From: Diphasiastrum complanatum
Lineage: Eukaryota > Streptophyta > Lycopodiopsida > Lycopodiales > Lycopodiaceae
NCBI GenBank assembly: GCA_029204225.1
Contig: CM055095.1
Coordinates: forward strand, 43,332,862-43,396,861
DNA length: 64,000 nucleotides
Direction: 5' to 3'
This document shows, piece by piece, positions 47,373 through 58,140 of this stretch. Position 1 is the stretch's first letter, and each line of letters starts with the position of its first letter. The position numbers were made by a program, and so were the translations under genes. Under the pieces are notes generated by a model. It was not told the DNA's origin. It saw only the letters and a list, made by a program, of their open reading frames with translations, and did no database searches.

Positions 47373-48992
47373 CACTGAAAGGCCCACATATGTCAGAATG
47401 CACTAAGTCCATAATCTTGGTCGTTCTGTAGGAGTCTGACAAATGGAGTGCATGATATCTTACCCTTCAGACATGCATCACAGGTAGTCGAACTAGTTGC
47501 ATTCGAGATTTTGACCCCTGCTATTGCTCCATGATGGCTTGCTTGGTAAAGTGTCATTGAGTTCATGTGGCATAGTCTCATGTGCCACAAAGTGTCTGGC
47601 GAATCATCATGAGTCTGATGCACCTGATCAGCAAGCAGACGTACCTTCAGGTGATATAGATTATTTCTTCTGCCTTGAGTGATCAGGAAACTGCTACTAG
47701 CATCAATCATGTTGCATGCTTTGTCAGAAAACGTCACACGCATACCTGCATCAGCTATTCTTGTCACAGAAAGCAAGTCTTGCTGCAGTGTAGGCATGAA
47801 CAGAACGTCTTCGAGTCATCTGTCTCTGCCATTGGTGTTGAGCCACAGTGAACCAATATCGTTCACTTGATGTTTGGATCCATCTCCAAGAGCTATGAAT
47901 CTTGAAGGATCAACACTTTTGAAATCAGACATTATTTGTCTTAATGTCACAAAGTGTGAGGTGGCTCCTGAATCTAGGATCACCTCATGTGTGTCAGATA
48001 TCGACGCTACACACACGTCTTCACAAATATAGACGGTCGAACAATTTCTGTTCGATCTCGACATAGGATGAACTGTTGTTGTTCTCCCGTTTGTTCTGTG
48101 CTGATTTGTTCCTCGGGTTCAAATGACGATCGATGGCTGCGTGACCCTTCTTGTGGCAGTGGATACACTCAATCTTTGGATTGAGCCAGCATGTGTCAAC
48201 TGTGTGTCCATTTGGTCTGCATCTCATGCATGTCTTCTTTTCTCCACCTTGTTGTTTCGACTTCCCTTTGCTCTTCCAGTTGCCTTTCCCCTCTGCTTGT
48301 TGATCACGATCTTGCCTTTGATTCGACTCCCTCTTAGGCTTGAATTATTTCCTGGATTTTTCTTTGTTGCCGTAGAGGGCCTATTCAGAACCATCATTGT
48401 GATCAAGGTGTTCTCTAGCCTCGACTTCCTCTCGAATCTCGACAATTGCCTTTTCGAGGGCCATTGTAGGGCCTTTCGCGAGCAGAGCTCTGGTTGTCTG
48501 GAAAGATTTGGGTAAGGCTCTCAACATGTAAGTAAGCTGCTTCTTTGTTGACACTGCGTTCTCTGCTCCAGAGTTATGTAGTGATATAAATAGATCCTTC
48601 ATCTTTCTTACAAAAGAAGTGAGGTCTTTCCCATCCCACTGTAGATTTGTCAGCTGATATTTCAGCATCATTATTTGACTTCTTGATTTCGTTTGAAATC
48701 TCGTGAGCAGTGTATCCCACATCTCCTTAGCTTTGGAGAGTCTAGCTAGGTCAAGTGTGAGACTATCTTCAATGGATAAAGATAGCAAGGCTACTGCTTT
48801 GTCATTTTTCTCCCTCCACTCACGTAGCTCTTTGCCTAATGTCATAGGCATTTCTTTTGTGCCATCCACCCAAGGGAGTAAATGTTCACCCTTGAGTATC
48901 AATGATGTCTTAGCTTTTCAGGCTAGAAAGTTAGATCCTGAAGAATCTAGAATTGTACAGATCTTGCCCTGTATGCTACTGATTGAGGCCAT
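47372..48992 (-). pseudogene. copia gag, knuckles, protease and pre-integrase
   Basis: The ATG at 48990-48992 opens MASISSIQGKICTILDSSGS. One stop (after SNFLA, Trp position) precedes the long gag block 48381-48890 (ILKGEHLLPWVDGTKEMP...). Two knuckles follow at 48.0-48.2 kb: a complete CMRCRPNGHTVDTC and CIHCHKKGHAAIDR, whose last Cys is Arg. The protease has VILDSGATSHFV (about 47.97 kb). The pre-integrase block has DTLWHMRLCH and CDACLKGK. The reading ends SDICGPFSV at 47.37 kb, exactly at the deletion junction. Confidence 0.88.
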
Positions 48993-49090
48993 TGATTTTG
49001 AAGTGTGTTCTCTTGTTGATGGGTGTTTGTTTGAATGCTTGGCCTCATGGATCTGATAGCCTTTGGCTATGTCAAATTATGACAAGGTAG

Positions 49091-49102
49091 GCTCTGATAC
49101 CA
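49091..49102 (-). promoter_or_regulatory. copia primer binding site (perfect)
   Basis: The minus strand reads TGGTATCAGAGC one base inside the 5' LTR. Confidence 0.92.
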
Positions 49103-49103
49103 T

Positions 49104-49937
49104 TGATGTGAATGGCAGTCGCATAAAACATAGCAATTCGGATGGATTTCATATATGATTGTTGGTTATTGCCAGTTGTATCATTCCTACAGTCCTCTAG
49201 AATGTAGACATACATTGTTGTACTACGTTAACAAATTAATGTAGCATTCAACAAAATTCAAACCAAGGTGCGGAATTTTATGAACAAGTGAATCAGACAC
49301 ACGAATAGCAGCAGACTAATTTACATTCAAGATCGGACAAGATAAGAGTGAAATATGCACAACCTACAAAATCATCTATTGATTCTTCTGATTCTTCAAG
49401 CACTGCATGTAGATCCACGCAGTGCGTTGGCGTGAGAGAAATACAGTTCTCCCATGAGTAATGTCTCGCTTACTAGCGGACTTGTGGATCTACATATCCT
49501 ATGTAGAATTGTCTCGCACGCAGGCGAACGCGTATCCTGTGTTTTTCGTCTTCTTGCTTACTAGCATTAGACTACTTAATGTGTGTATATCAAGTATCAT
49601 CCAAAAAGTATATAGTCGCATCGTATAACTTCTAGATTAGAGTGATTAAACATCTACAACTAATCACAAATTATAAGAATGGCATATAGCCATGACCTAG
49701 AGTGTATCTGTTGATGTCATGCTATCAGATCTGTACTTCTGGGTACTTGCATGATCTCGCTGGTCCTTTTTGGAGCGTGAGGGCAGAAAAAGATGTCGCG
49801 ACGTTTTTCGTGTCGCTTCGAGTCGTTTGACTTTCTTGTCGTCTGACTTTTGCGAAAAAATTTCTTTTGCGAATTTTTCGTGTTCGTGTCTTTTCGTCAG
49901 GGTGTTCGCGTGAACAGAACGTTAGTGATAGAAATCA
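49104..49937 (-). repeat. 5' LTR of copia (834 bp)
   Basis: Very similar to 45195-46091 over its first about 650 bases. The far end is shortened, with deletions in the TTTCGTGTTCGCGTC-rich part, and the outer end (GATAGAAATCA) is an estimate. The C/T and G/A differences between the copies suggest considerable age. Confidence 0.85.
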
Positions 49938-50380
49938 CGGTCGATCTGATTACATAGCCAAGCATTAAGCAACAAAACATCAGAAGAATAATTTGTCGTG
50001 AACAGCTAGACAAATTATTAGTCGCGAATGATTCGCGAAGAGCTAGACTGATCTCGACTAATAATTAGTCGCGAATTGGTCACAAAAGGCAAGACTTTGA
50101 GCAATAAGAGAGTCAGACAGAATGTAGAAAAACATAGCAAATTGACACAAATCTGAACGCAGAACAAAACAGAGCTATTATCAGATTAAGTATAGCAAAA
50201 TATACATGTCAATAATGTTGTGGAGCACAAGACAATAGCAGACGAAACCGCATGCTCTACAAAGCTAATTCAATCTTAAAAGCTATGAACCTGTTACTGA
50301 CAACACAAAAGAATCAATGCGCAAGGCATCTACTTTGTCTATCTCTGATAAGTTTCTGATGCTATTATTTTCACACACAC
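49938..50380. other. no gene recognised
   Basis: Non-coding. Contains repeated TTAGTCGCGAAT words (about 50018-50029 and 50065-50076). Confidence 0.3.
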
Positions 50381-50407
50381 TCTCTCTCTCTCCTTCGACT
50401 TTCCCAA

Positions 50408-50664
50408 CATGGTATTAGAGAAGACAACGTGACCCGTGCCCCACTTTGAGGGGGAGTGTTGGAATGGCAAAGTGGAGCCACAACCCACGCTCAAAGAAAT
50501 CCCATAAGTAGAAGTGGGACTTTGTTCAAAGTGGATATAAGTGGTAAATGTCCAAGTGTTTAATGTCCCATGGTACCAGCCCTTTTGGGGTCAAAGGGGA
50601 ATGATGGCGGATGACTAGGGGTGGGGATGGGATCCCGCACGCGGCCCGCAGACTCAGAGTTTGT
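50408..50664 (+). mobile_element. TRIM-like miniature LTR unit, plus orientation (partial)
   Basis: A pyrimidine-rich LTR end (CTTTCCCAACA) is followed by a primer site TGGTATTAGAGA (50410-50421). Only about 22 bases later comes the polypurine tract TTTGAGGGGGAG (about 50445-50456). A 3' LTR starting TGTTGGAATGGC at 50457 runs into the palindrome. No coding potential. The matching 5' LTR body was not found upstream. Confidence 0.7.
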
Positions 50665-50781
50665 AGTTTGTCTGCTATCGACAAACTCTGAGTCTGCGGG
50701 CCGCGTGCGGGATCTCATCCCCACCCCTAGTCACCCGCCATCATTCCCCTTTGACCCCAAAAGGGCTGGTACCAGGGGACA
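50564..50781. repeat. near-perfect palindrome, 101 bp arms, 16 bp loop
   Basis: Arms 50564-50664 and 50681-50781 are reverse complements with about four mismatches. The loop is 50665-50680. Arms are GC-rich and include GCACGCGGCCCGCAGACTCA. Formed where two TRIM-like LTRs meet tail to tail. Confidence 0.95.
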
Positions 50782-51243
50782 AGGGTACATTGTCTACAAT
50801 GAGCTTATATGTGGGTTCTGTTATAGTCTCCATTTGCTTATGGGATGAATGCACTCTTTTTTATGCCTTTTCGGACGCAGCTGCTTTGTGCGTAGCTTGC
50901 ATCCTCCAACACCCCCACTCAAGCGAGCACAAGGCGAAGGAAACTCCCACTTGCTCGTTCAGGACCATAACACTTGCTCTGATACCAACTCAGAGTTTTT
51001 CGGTAGTGGAGAGCGGTCCAGTAGACGATGTGGCACGTCGTGCGTGCCTGCGGGCCGCGTGCGGGATCCCATCCCCACCGCCTAGCCACCCACCGTCATT
51101 CCCCTTTGACCCCGGAAGGGCTAGTACTAGGGGACATTAAACACTTGGACATTTACCACTTATATCCACTTTGAACAAAGTCTCACTTCTACTTATGGGA
51201 TCTCTTTGAGCGTGGGCTGTGGCTCCACTTTGCCATTCCAACA
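50665..51243 (-). mobile_element. TRIM-like miniature LTR element, minus orientation
   Basis: From right to left on the minus strand: 5' LTR 51243-50988 (starts TGTTGGAATGGC), perfect primer site TGGTATCAGAGC at 50976-50987, and about 64 bases of internal sequence ending in the purine-rich GAGTGGGGG. The 3' LTR 50911 to about 50670 starts TGTTGGAGGATGC. The two LTRs share CCCATAAG, GAGACT and ATATAAG blocks and the GC-rich end, but are diverged. Whole unit about 580 bp with no ORF, the layout of a terminal-repeat retrotransposon in miniature. Confidence 0.75.
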
Positions 51244-52500
51244 TTGAGTGCTTTGCTCGTGTCTTTACTTGTATTAGCCATTGATGATTTCATCTTTGGT
51301 TTCTTGGTAGGTACTAACTTTTGGGAGGTTTGTATCCTCTATTTTGCTTCTAGGCGTTTCCGTAGTTCTTCTCTCAGTTGAAATTCCAGTCTTGTCGATG
51401 CTCTTTCCTCGATGGGTTGCACAAATCTTGGTTATCAGTTTTCAAGGGAATGGACTCATCGACAAATTAGTGGTAGAAGCAGACTTGGGGGGATGGGTTG
51501 GATAGGGACTTGGTGGAAGGATGAAGGAACCGATAGTTCTACAGTTGCAACCTTGGACCCTTGCAAAGTCGAGCTTTGGCCACCACTTGCTGGGTGAGGA
51601 GCTCGCTTTATTCTGCTGGTTCATGGTTGTCTTCATCTTTTTCTTTTCTGCAGCTATTTCTTCATTTGATCCGTTACTTTTGGATCTCTTCGGGCTTCAT
51701 AGGAGGGGATTCAACTATCATTGCTCAAGAGAGTTTCTTTTGATCAAGATCAATCTGACTCCATTGTTGCTTAAGTTGTGTCTTTTCCTCTTTGGCTTCG
51801 TTGCTTTGTTTCTTTTTGCTACTTTGCATGCTTCTTAGATCTTCTTTTGGCTAATCAACCATTGTAGGTGGTACTTGGTCTCCGCAAGACATTTGCAATG
51901 ATCTCTTAGCCACTTCGGTAAAACTATCAGGCTTTGAAAAAATTGGGGATTTCTCAGATGAACATTGGTATAATGGCAAACAGACATATGGAAGGTAGGG
52001 TGGTGGTGGTGGTGACAACAATAGATGGTGTGGGCGATAGGCATGAGAATAATCATGATAATGGGTGACATCATCCAAATGTGGAGTACATTTTGACATA
52101 TAGGCAAAAGACATTCCCTCCTTCAAAGACAACAAGTAATATGGCTACACTGCAATCAAATATAAGCACCAATTCATAAATTCAATAAGCGAATTCAATA
52201 ATGGAGCACACAATAAATGACAGTTGGTGGGCAATCAAAAGAATGCATCTAAGTAGTCATCTTAAGTGCCACGGTAAAAGTGCTATTGAACATGACATGT
52301 GCAACAAACCAATATCAACTACTATAGCACTTTGCTTCTTTGGAAAAAGAAAACATGTGAATGATGAGACCAACCAAATGATGTGGTTTCGTGCAAATAA
52401 TGTGTCTTGCACACGAACCTTTAATAACAATATTATGCGTCATCCAAGACAGGTATGAAATGTTTGGTCTATGCAAACAAGTACCAATGCAAAAACAAGA
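51244..52500. other. no gene recognised
   Basis: Frames at 51521-51838 (plus) and 51835-52135 (minus) lack motifs. Non-coding as far as can be judged. Confidence 0.3.
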
Positions 52501-53225
52501 GAAACTGGACCTCTTAAATAGTGGTGGTCATTAATGTTGAAAGTACAATACTAAGGACCATAAATGGATCTTTGAATGATCCACAAGGTTGATTGTGTGC
52601 TTGATTAACAATCTATCAGATACTAGTCAACCAAAAACAAGATCTAGTTTAGCAGCTTGATAGAAAACAAGTAGAGACAATCAAAGCATGTATCATAAAC
52701 TGAAATCCAACTTCACACGTGTGAAAATGAGGTTGTTGTACAGCCTGTAGACAGAGGTTAATGTGTGCCAAAGCTGAGTTTCATTGGAATCAATCACTAT
52801 CATCATACAATGAGAGAAAATCCGAGTTTCTCCTTGAGGCTCCAAAAAGTTTCTATCTCCTCACTATGGAGAATGGAAATACATAGTAAAAGGACTTCCT
52901 TTGCAAAGTTAGGTGAAAATCCAGGATGTAATAAGGAAGTAGACTCAACTTTCTTGACCTAAAGTGAAAACCCTAGCCTAGATCCAAAAGTCATGCTTGG
53001 TAGGTGCATGGTAGGTACAAATCTCATCATAAATCAAGGTCTAGATCCTACAAAGTAGGAATCACTACCAAATGGACACAACCACTTCTCTTGACTCGTG
53101 GTAACCTACATTAGGTGTGGATTGACAAGTGGCATTTTGGCCATACAAGTGACTAACAAAACAATATTGACAACATATACAATATTCTACATGGCTAGAT
53201 TTGCCAATGTAGGCAATTTTTCACA
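52501..53225 (-). repeat. probable 3' LTR of the 53-57 kb copia (left end unknown)
   Basis: On the minus strand a polypurine tract TTTGAGGAGGAG is followed by TGTGAAAAATTGCCTACATT at 53225, an LTR start. The sequence does not visibly match the region right of the primer site at 57.44 kb, so the partner LTR is uncertain and the left limit is a guess. Confidence 0.4.
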
Positions 53226-53274
53226 CTCCTCCTCAAATCTAGCCTTGGAAACAACAATACTTTTATCAATCACT

Positions 53275-54580
53275 CCGAAGATCTAAGCTTGACAAGTGAA
53301 TCTTTAGGTAAAGATTTAGTAAACAAATCAGTCAAGCAACTTGATGATGACACGTGTTGGAGCTTGATCTCTTTGGCTTGCACTTTCTCCCTCACGAAAT
53401 GATGAGCAATCTCAATGTGTTTGCTCCTTGCATGGAATGTAGGATTAGTTGCAAGTGATTGGGCTGATTGGTTGTCAAAATGTCAAGGCCTTGTACTCGG
53501 ATTCTGTGGAAGATAAGGAGATGGTATCTTGCCTTTTGGAAAGCCATGATACTACTCCATCACATGGAAAGGTGGCAAAAGCACTTGTTGATCTTCTATC
53601 CACTTTGCCATTTGCAAAATCCGAGTCACTATAGGCTCTTAAGCCAAATTTAGTCCCTCTATACAAAATGCTAAAATTCTTGGGAAATGTATCTAAGAAC
53701 TCGTTTGGCCATCTTCCAATGTGAAACTAGAGGACTTTGCATGAATTGGCTTAACTTTCCAACGCTATAACTAAGATCAAGTCTAGTTATAGTTAAATAA
53801 ATCAAGGAGCCAATAAGCCTTCTATATAATGTGATGTCCTCAAAGGATGCTTCATCACCATCAATAGATGCTTTTACATGTTGCTCCATTGGTGTCTCAA
53901 TGCCGTTACAATTCTTCATTCCAAATCTATCTAGGATGGATGTAGCATATTTAGATTGACAAATAAAGCTAAAATCACATCCTCCAATAACCTCTATTCT
54001 AAGAATGAAGCTTAATAGGCCGAGATCTACCATCTTAAACTCTTTGCGAAAGCAATTTTTACATCTCTAATTCCATCTAGATCGTTACCACTCAAGATAA
54101 TGTCATCTACATACAAAACAAGAATAATGATCTTGCCATCATGAAATTTTATGTGCAATGGTGGATCATAAGCACTCATTACAAAATTGATGGAAATGAG
54201 AAAAGAGTTTAGCCTAGAGTACCACGCTCTAGGTGCTTGTTTGAGCCTATAAAGTCTTTTCTTCAAGAAACACACCTTTCCTTCATGCTTTGCCTTGATG
54301 AAGCCCTCGGGTTGCCTCATGTAGATCTCTTCTTGCAAATAACCATTGAGGAAAGCATTTGTGAAATCAAGTTGGAATAGCTCCCAATTGAAGGTTGTAG
54401 CAAGACTAATGATCAACCTGATAGTAACAAGCTTAGCCACAAGAGCAAAAGTCTCATCATAATCAATGCCTTTGGTTTGTAAAAAACCTTTGGCTACAAG
54501 TATAGCTTTATGCTTACTTATTGATCCATCTTCATTATACTTCAATCTAAACACCCACTTGCAATCAAGTGGTTTCTTAT
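53275..54580 (-). pseudogene. copia reverse transcriptase and RNase H, frameshifted
   Basis: 54027-54554 reads FRLKYNEDGSISKHKAILVA, then LDFTNAFLNGYLQEEIYMRQ, then YVDD at 54102-54113 (IILVLYVDDIILSGND). A frameshift near 54.03 kb leads to 53671-54033 (FGMKNCNGIETPMEQ, LIGSLIYLT). RNase H follows: AYSDSDFANGKVDRRSTSAF and SSTESEYKAL (53475-53666), then frameshifted HARSKHIEIAHHFVREKVQ and TDLFTKSLP. All catalytic blocks are still recognisable. Confidence 0.92.
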
Positions 54581-54589
54581 TGCCTCACC

Positions 54590-55398
54590 CCAAAATGGTT
54601 TGGATAGAGAAGCATCTAGCCTTAAGGCCTTAGCACACTCACAAAGAGACCTATTTCTCCTCTCACTCACTCCATTTTGTTGAGGGGTGTATGGACATGA
54701 CAACTCCCTCTTTATGCCATTAGAACTACAAAAGTCAATCAACTTATTGGAGATATATTCACCTCCATTATCACTCCTTAATACCTTAATCTCGGTACTA
54801 AGTTGATTTTCTACCAGAGTCTTGAACTTTACAAAAGAATCATACACCATTGATTTGCTAGACAAGAGATACATCCAACAATATCTAGACACTTCATCAA
54901 TGAAGATTACATAATACTTGGCACCACCATTAGACTCATTGCAGCATCCAATTTATAAAGGCCACAGTTACTATCTCTATAACCCTTCACCACCACTTTA
55001 TAGTTGTGGTTCATATCCCTCATAAGGCATCCATCCTTGACAAATTCAACCTTAAGATGTTGATTTGCCATTACACCAACAGAAAGCAAACTCTTTTTGA
55101 GTCCAGGAACATAAAGCACATTAGGGATGTTCTTGATTTTACCATCAGGAAACTGTACAGGTACATTGCCCACACCCTGTATTTGGCATTCCTCCCCATT
55201 GGCTTGAGTGACCTTATTCCCATCATGGATTGGTGAGAATTTCTCAAACCAATCACGTTTCCGGGTCATATGCCTTGTGGCACCTAAATATATGAACCAT
55301 TTGGCACCATCATCAACTTGGGATGCCAATGCCGATGAGAAGACACTTGTCTCGTCATCTTCTCCATCATCTTTGGTAATGTTTCCTTGTTGAGTCAC
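54590..55398 (-). pseudogene. copia protease (active site lost) and partial integrase
   Basis: The protease region 54907-55398 reads WFIYLGATRHMTRKRDWFEK. The family's D-S-G is Y-L-G here, so the catalytic Asp is gone. After YKLDA the reading jumps to GGAKYYVIFIDEVSRYCWMY, deleting the pre-integrase and first integrase Asp. The core then has D (LRSDNGGEY) and E (NGVSERRNRS), ending at FWGEAIR, where a second deletion joins reverse transcriptase. Confidence 0.85.
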
Positions 55399-55424
55399 TT
55401 TTCTCGCCTTTATGTCCGCTTTCT

Positions 55425-56251
55425 TCTTCTAACATTCGCGTGCCCAATGACCTGGTTTGTGGCAATAGTAACATTTGCCTTTCTTCTTCTTTTTTCCTTT
55501 TGATGACGACTCTCCCTCGTCATCATCATCCTTGGATTTTTTTGGGAACCCTTTTCCATCCTTTCTGCTTGCCTTTAGCAAGGAAGGCTTGATCCTCCTG
55601 TGGCGTTTGCCTTGACTTCACCGCTTCGTGACGCTGCTCTTCCTACAACATGATTCCGTGGAAGTCTTCAAAAGTAGGCAATCTCTCCCTCGAAGCAATG
55701 CCACTCACAAACATCTGTAGCCCTTCCGAGACACCGCTCATTGTGGTACGTACCAATTCAACATCCCTGATTGGTTCTCCAATCGCCACAAGTTGATCTC
55801 TCAGCTCCTTTATCCTTGTGAAGAAAGATCCCACTGATTCGCTTTCTTCCATCCTTACCATGTTCAATCTCGACTTCAAGAACATGGCCTGAGCTGGATT
55901 GCAAGTTTGAAATTGCATTCTAAGAGCTTCCTAAGCTCCCCTAGCCATCGTGGCATCACTTATATGAGTGATTACATGGTCTTTCACTAAAAGATTGATT
56001 AAGGACAATGCTCTCTACGCTTTTTTATCAAAGGCTCTCATATCACCTGGAGTGGTATTTGGTCAAATTTCAATACCTGCCACAATCTCCCATAACTCTT
56101 TCTCCATCAAAATGCCCTTTATTTTGAATTTCCAGATGTTGTAGTTAGAAGCCCCATCAAGTTTGCTTGCATCGCCCAAAATTGCCTCATTGATGTTTGT
56201 GCTATAGGCTATAAAACGTAAGCCGAAGCCAATCGTGATGTCAGAAATCAC
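55425..56251 (-). pseudogene. copia gag with CCHC knuckle
   Basis: 56063-56251 reads DASKLDGASNYNIWKFKIKG, then LMEKELWEIVAGIEI and a stop. 55643-55918 reads the UBN2 block (MVRMEESESVGSFFTRIKEL, then RDQLVAIGEPI). The knuckle CYYCHKPGHWAREC lies at about 55.43-55.47 kb, ending just before a stop. Several stops between blocks. Confidence 0.85.
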
Positions 56252-57426
56252 AAATAATGACCTACAATTTTTGGCTTACCAGGCCACCCGCCACTCTTTC
56301 GCCAAATTGAAAGCCAAATTGGCGTCGCTTTTCGAAATGCTTTTCGTCACCAACTACCAACTATCTGCCCAGTGGAATGGTGAAATCACTTCTGGTGCGC
56401 TTCGAACACTTTCTCCACGTCAATCACTCTGTTTTGGTGTACCGTACTTGTAGGTACAGTCAGGGTGCCCTTCGTTTGGAGGCTATAGCCTTTCGTTTGG
56501 CCAAAATAGGCTAAAAGAGGTGAAAATAAGGGCAATTTGGATTTTTCAATTTTTTCTTCAGTGTGAAGAAACTTCACCTTTCAAAAACTTGAAACCCAAC
56601 AATTTTTTTCAGATTGAAGATTTTTAATAAAGTTGCAATGCACTTTGCACTTCAGACTCCTTCAGGCTTTTTCACATGCATCCCAACGGTGGCCCTTGAT
56701 CCTATGGCCTATATTCCTCCATTTTTCATCATAGATCTTCAATAGGCATGATCCGATGGTCGAGGTTCCTTCAACACGCTGAAATGGATTCCTTGCAAGT
56801 GCTAGACCCCTCCAAACGCAATGGTAGTTGCGCGACTGGGCGCGCGCGAGGTCTGCCTGACTCCTTCACTCTCCAAGCTCCCTTGGCTATGGCATCCTCA
56901 CGGGTTTTCTGGCTGCTAATCGCGATCCAGCTCTCTATCTGATCCACAGCCTTCCACGGCCTCTTACAGGCTGATTCTCCTTACTAGGGCGCCCTTCCTC
57001 AGCAACTTACAGCTCTGAAAAAGTCCTCCTACAAGGAGATATCCACGATTTTGCACTTTGAAACCCTAGCAGCTTTGAAGAGAAGGATATATTGGGCTTT
57101 ACTCAGGCTTTCCCTGAGCTTTCACTAGCAGCTCCTATATGGCTGAGGTTGCCCTACAACAAGCAATATTTTGCTCCAAGCCGCTCTTCAAACGGTGTTC
57201 GATTGGATTCAAACCAATCACACATACCAAGCAATCCTTCAGAAGATTTTCAGCTTCACTTTCTGCTTGCCCTCTGATTCAGCTAACAATCCTCTGCCTC
57301 TAAATCTTCTTACAGTTTTGAGTTATTCCACGAATCTCCACAGACTCGGGTTTGTGCTTCCTAGCCAACAAACCGTCGTGAATTCGCAGCTCTCTGTTCT
57401 TGTCCGGTGATTCAAGCCACCAAGAG

Positions 57427-57438
57427 GCTCTGATACCA
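57427..57438 (-). promoter_or_regulatory. copia primer binding site (perfect)
   Basis: The minus strand reads TGGTATCAGAGC. Leader sequence lies on its left. Confidence 0.9.
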
Positions 57439-58140
57439 AATTAAGAAAACACAGTTTAAACACCCGACCGGATCAATCACCATAGCACAACGTCAAGTGC
57501 AGAATTGCTCTCAACAAACTGTATATTCAACTGATAAGTAAGTCCAAAGATCAGTTGCTTAAAAGCACTCAAAGGGCGCGTAAAAGAATAACTCTAGAAC
57601 TAAGCACATGTGGTGCCGTCGAAATAAGAAAGCACTGTATAAGTCGATCATTGCTATTTTAACTCAATCATAATGTTGAATTCACACGTGTGGGACGCCC
57701 TACACACGTACTTTTGATCTCCTAAGCCCAATAATACCATAAAGATCAGTAGCATTGATTGACAATAGGAAAGCTGATCATACAAGAAATATTATTGTGT
57801 TACAAGCAAGATCTGTCAACAAAACATGAAACTAGGCATAATAAATGCCTCAGCTCGGCTAGAGAGAGAATATGAAAGTACAAAACTCGAGTAGAGAGAG
57901 AGGGCACAAAGGGCTTGTCTCCAAATTTGCATTACACACAAATTTCATCATTTTCTCAATGAGAGTACATCACATATATATAGATCCATGGACTCTCCTC
58001 CTACTTTGAGTTGAATTGGAGTTATGAATCCACCTCTCAAGCTATCTAGACTTATTCAAGCCACCTCACTATGTCTAATTGTGCCACCTAGTCTTTTCAT
58101 GCATTAAATGTGGCATGCAAAGTACAAATGGCAATTCCTA
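57439..58140 (-). repeat. probable 5' LTR of the 53-57 kb copia
   Basis: Directly right of the primer site. Contains a TATA-like TCTATATATATGTG on the minus strand at about 57971-57984, suited to a U3 promoter. The outer end is undetermined. Confidence 0.45.

Larger units (their letters stand above)
45195..49937 (-). mobile_element. copia element with both LTRs, integrase core deleted
   Basis: Two LTRs in the same orientation bracket a 3.0 kb internal region. The minus strand has primer site (49091-49102), gag, two knuckles, protease, pre-integrase, then a jump into reverse transcriptase, RNase H, polypurine tract and 3' LTR. Almost the whole integrase is missing, so the element is non-autonomous. 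No matching 5 bp target duplication was seen at the two outer ends. Confidence 0.93.
50457..51243. repeat. 196 bp inverted repeat (TRIM LTRs)
   Basis: 50457-50652 and 51048-51243 are inverted copies (about 85-90% by eye), starting with the same TGTTGGAATGGCAAAGTGGA at the outer edges. The palindrome sits between them. Confidence 0.9.
53226..57438 (-). mobile_element. copia element with two internal deletions
   Basis: Primer site at 57427-57438, leader 56.28-57.42 kb, gag, knuckle, protease, part of integrase, reverse transcriptase, RNase H and polypurine tract are in order on the minus strand. One deletion removes the pre-integrase and the first integrase Asp. Another joins the integrase core straight to reverse transcriptase. 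Non-autonomous. Confidence 0.9.

Noticed and set aside
50408-51243. Cassandra-type TRIM with 5S rRNA promoter
   Set aside because: The LTRs lack the 5S internal control words I would expect; only the TRIM layout is supported.
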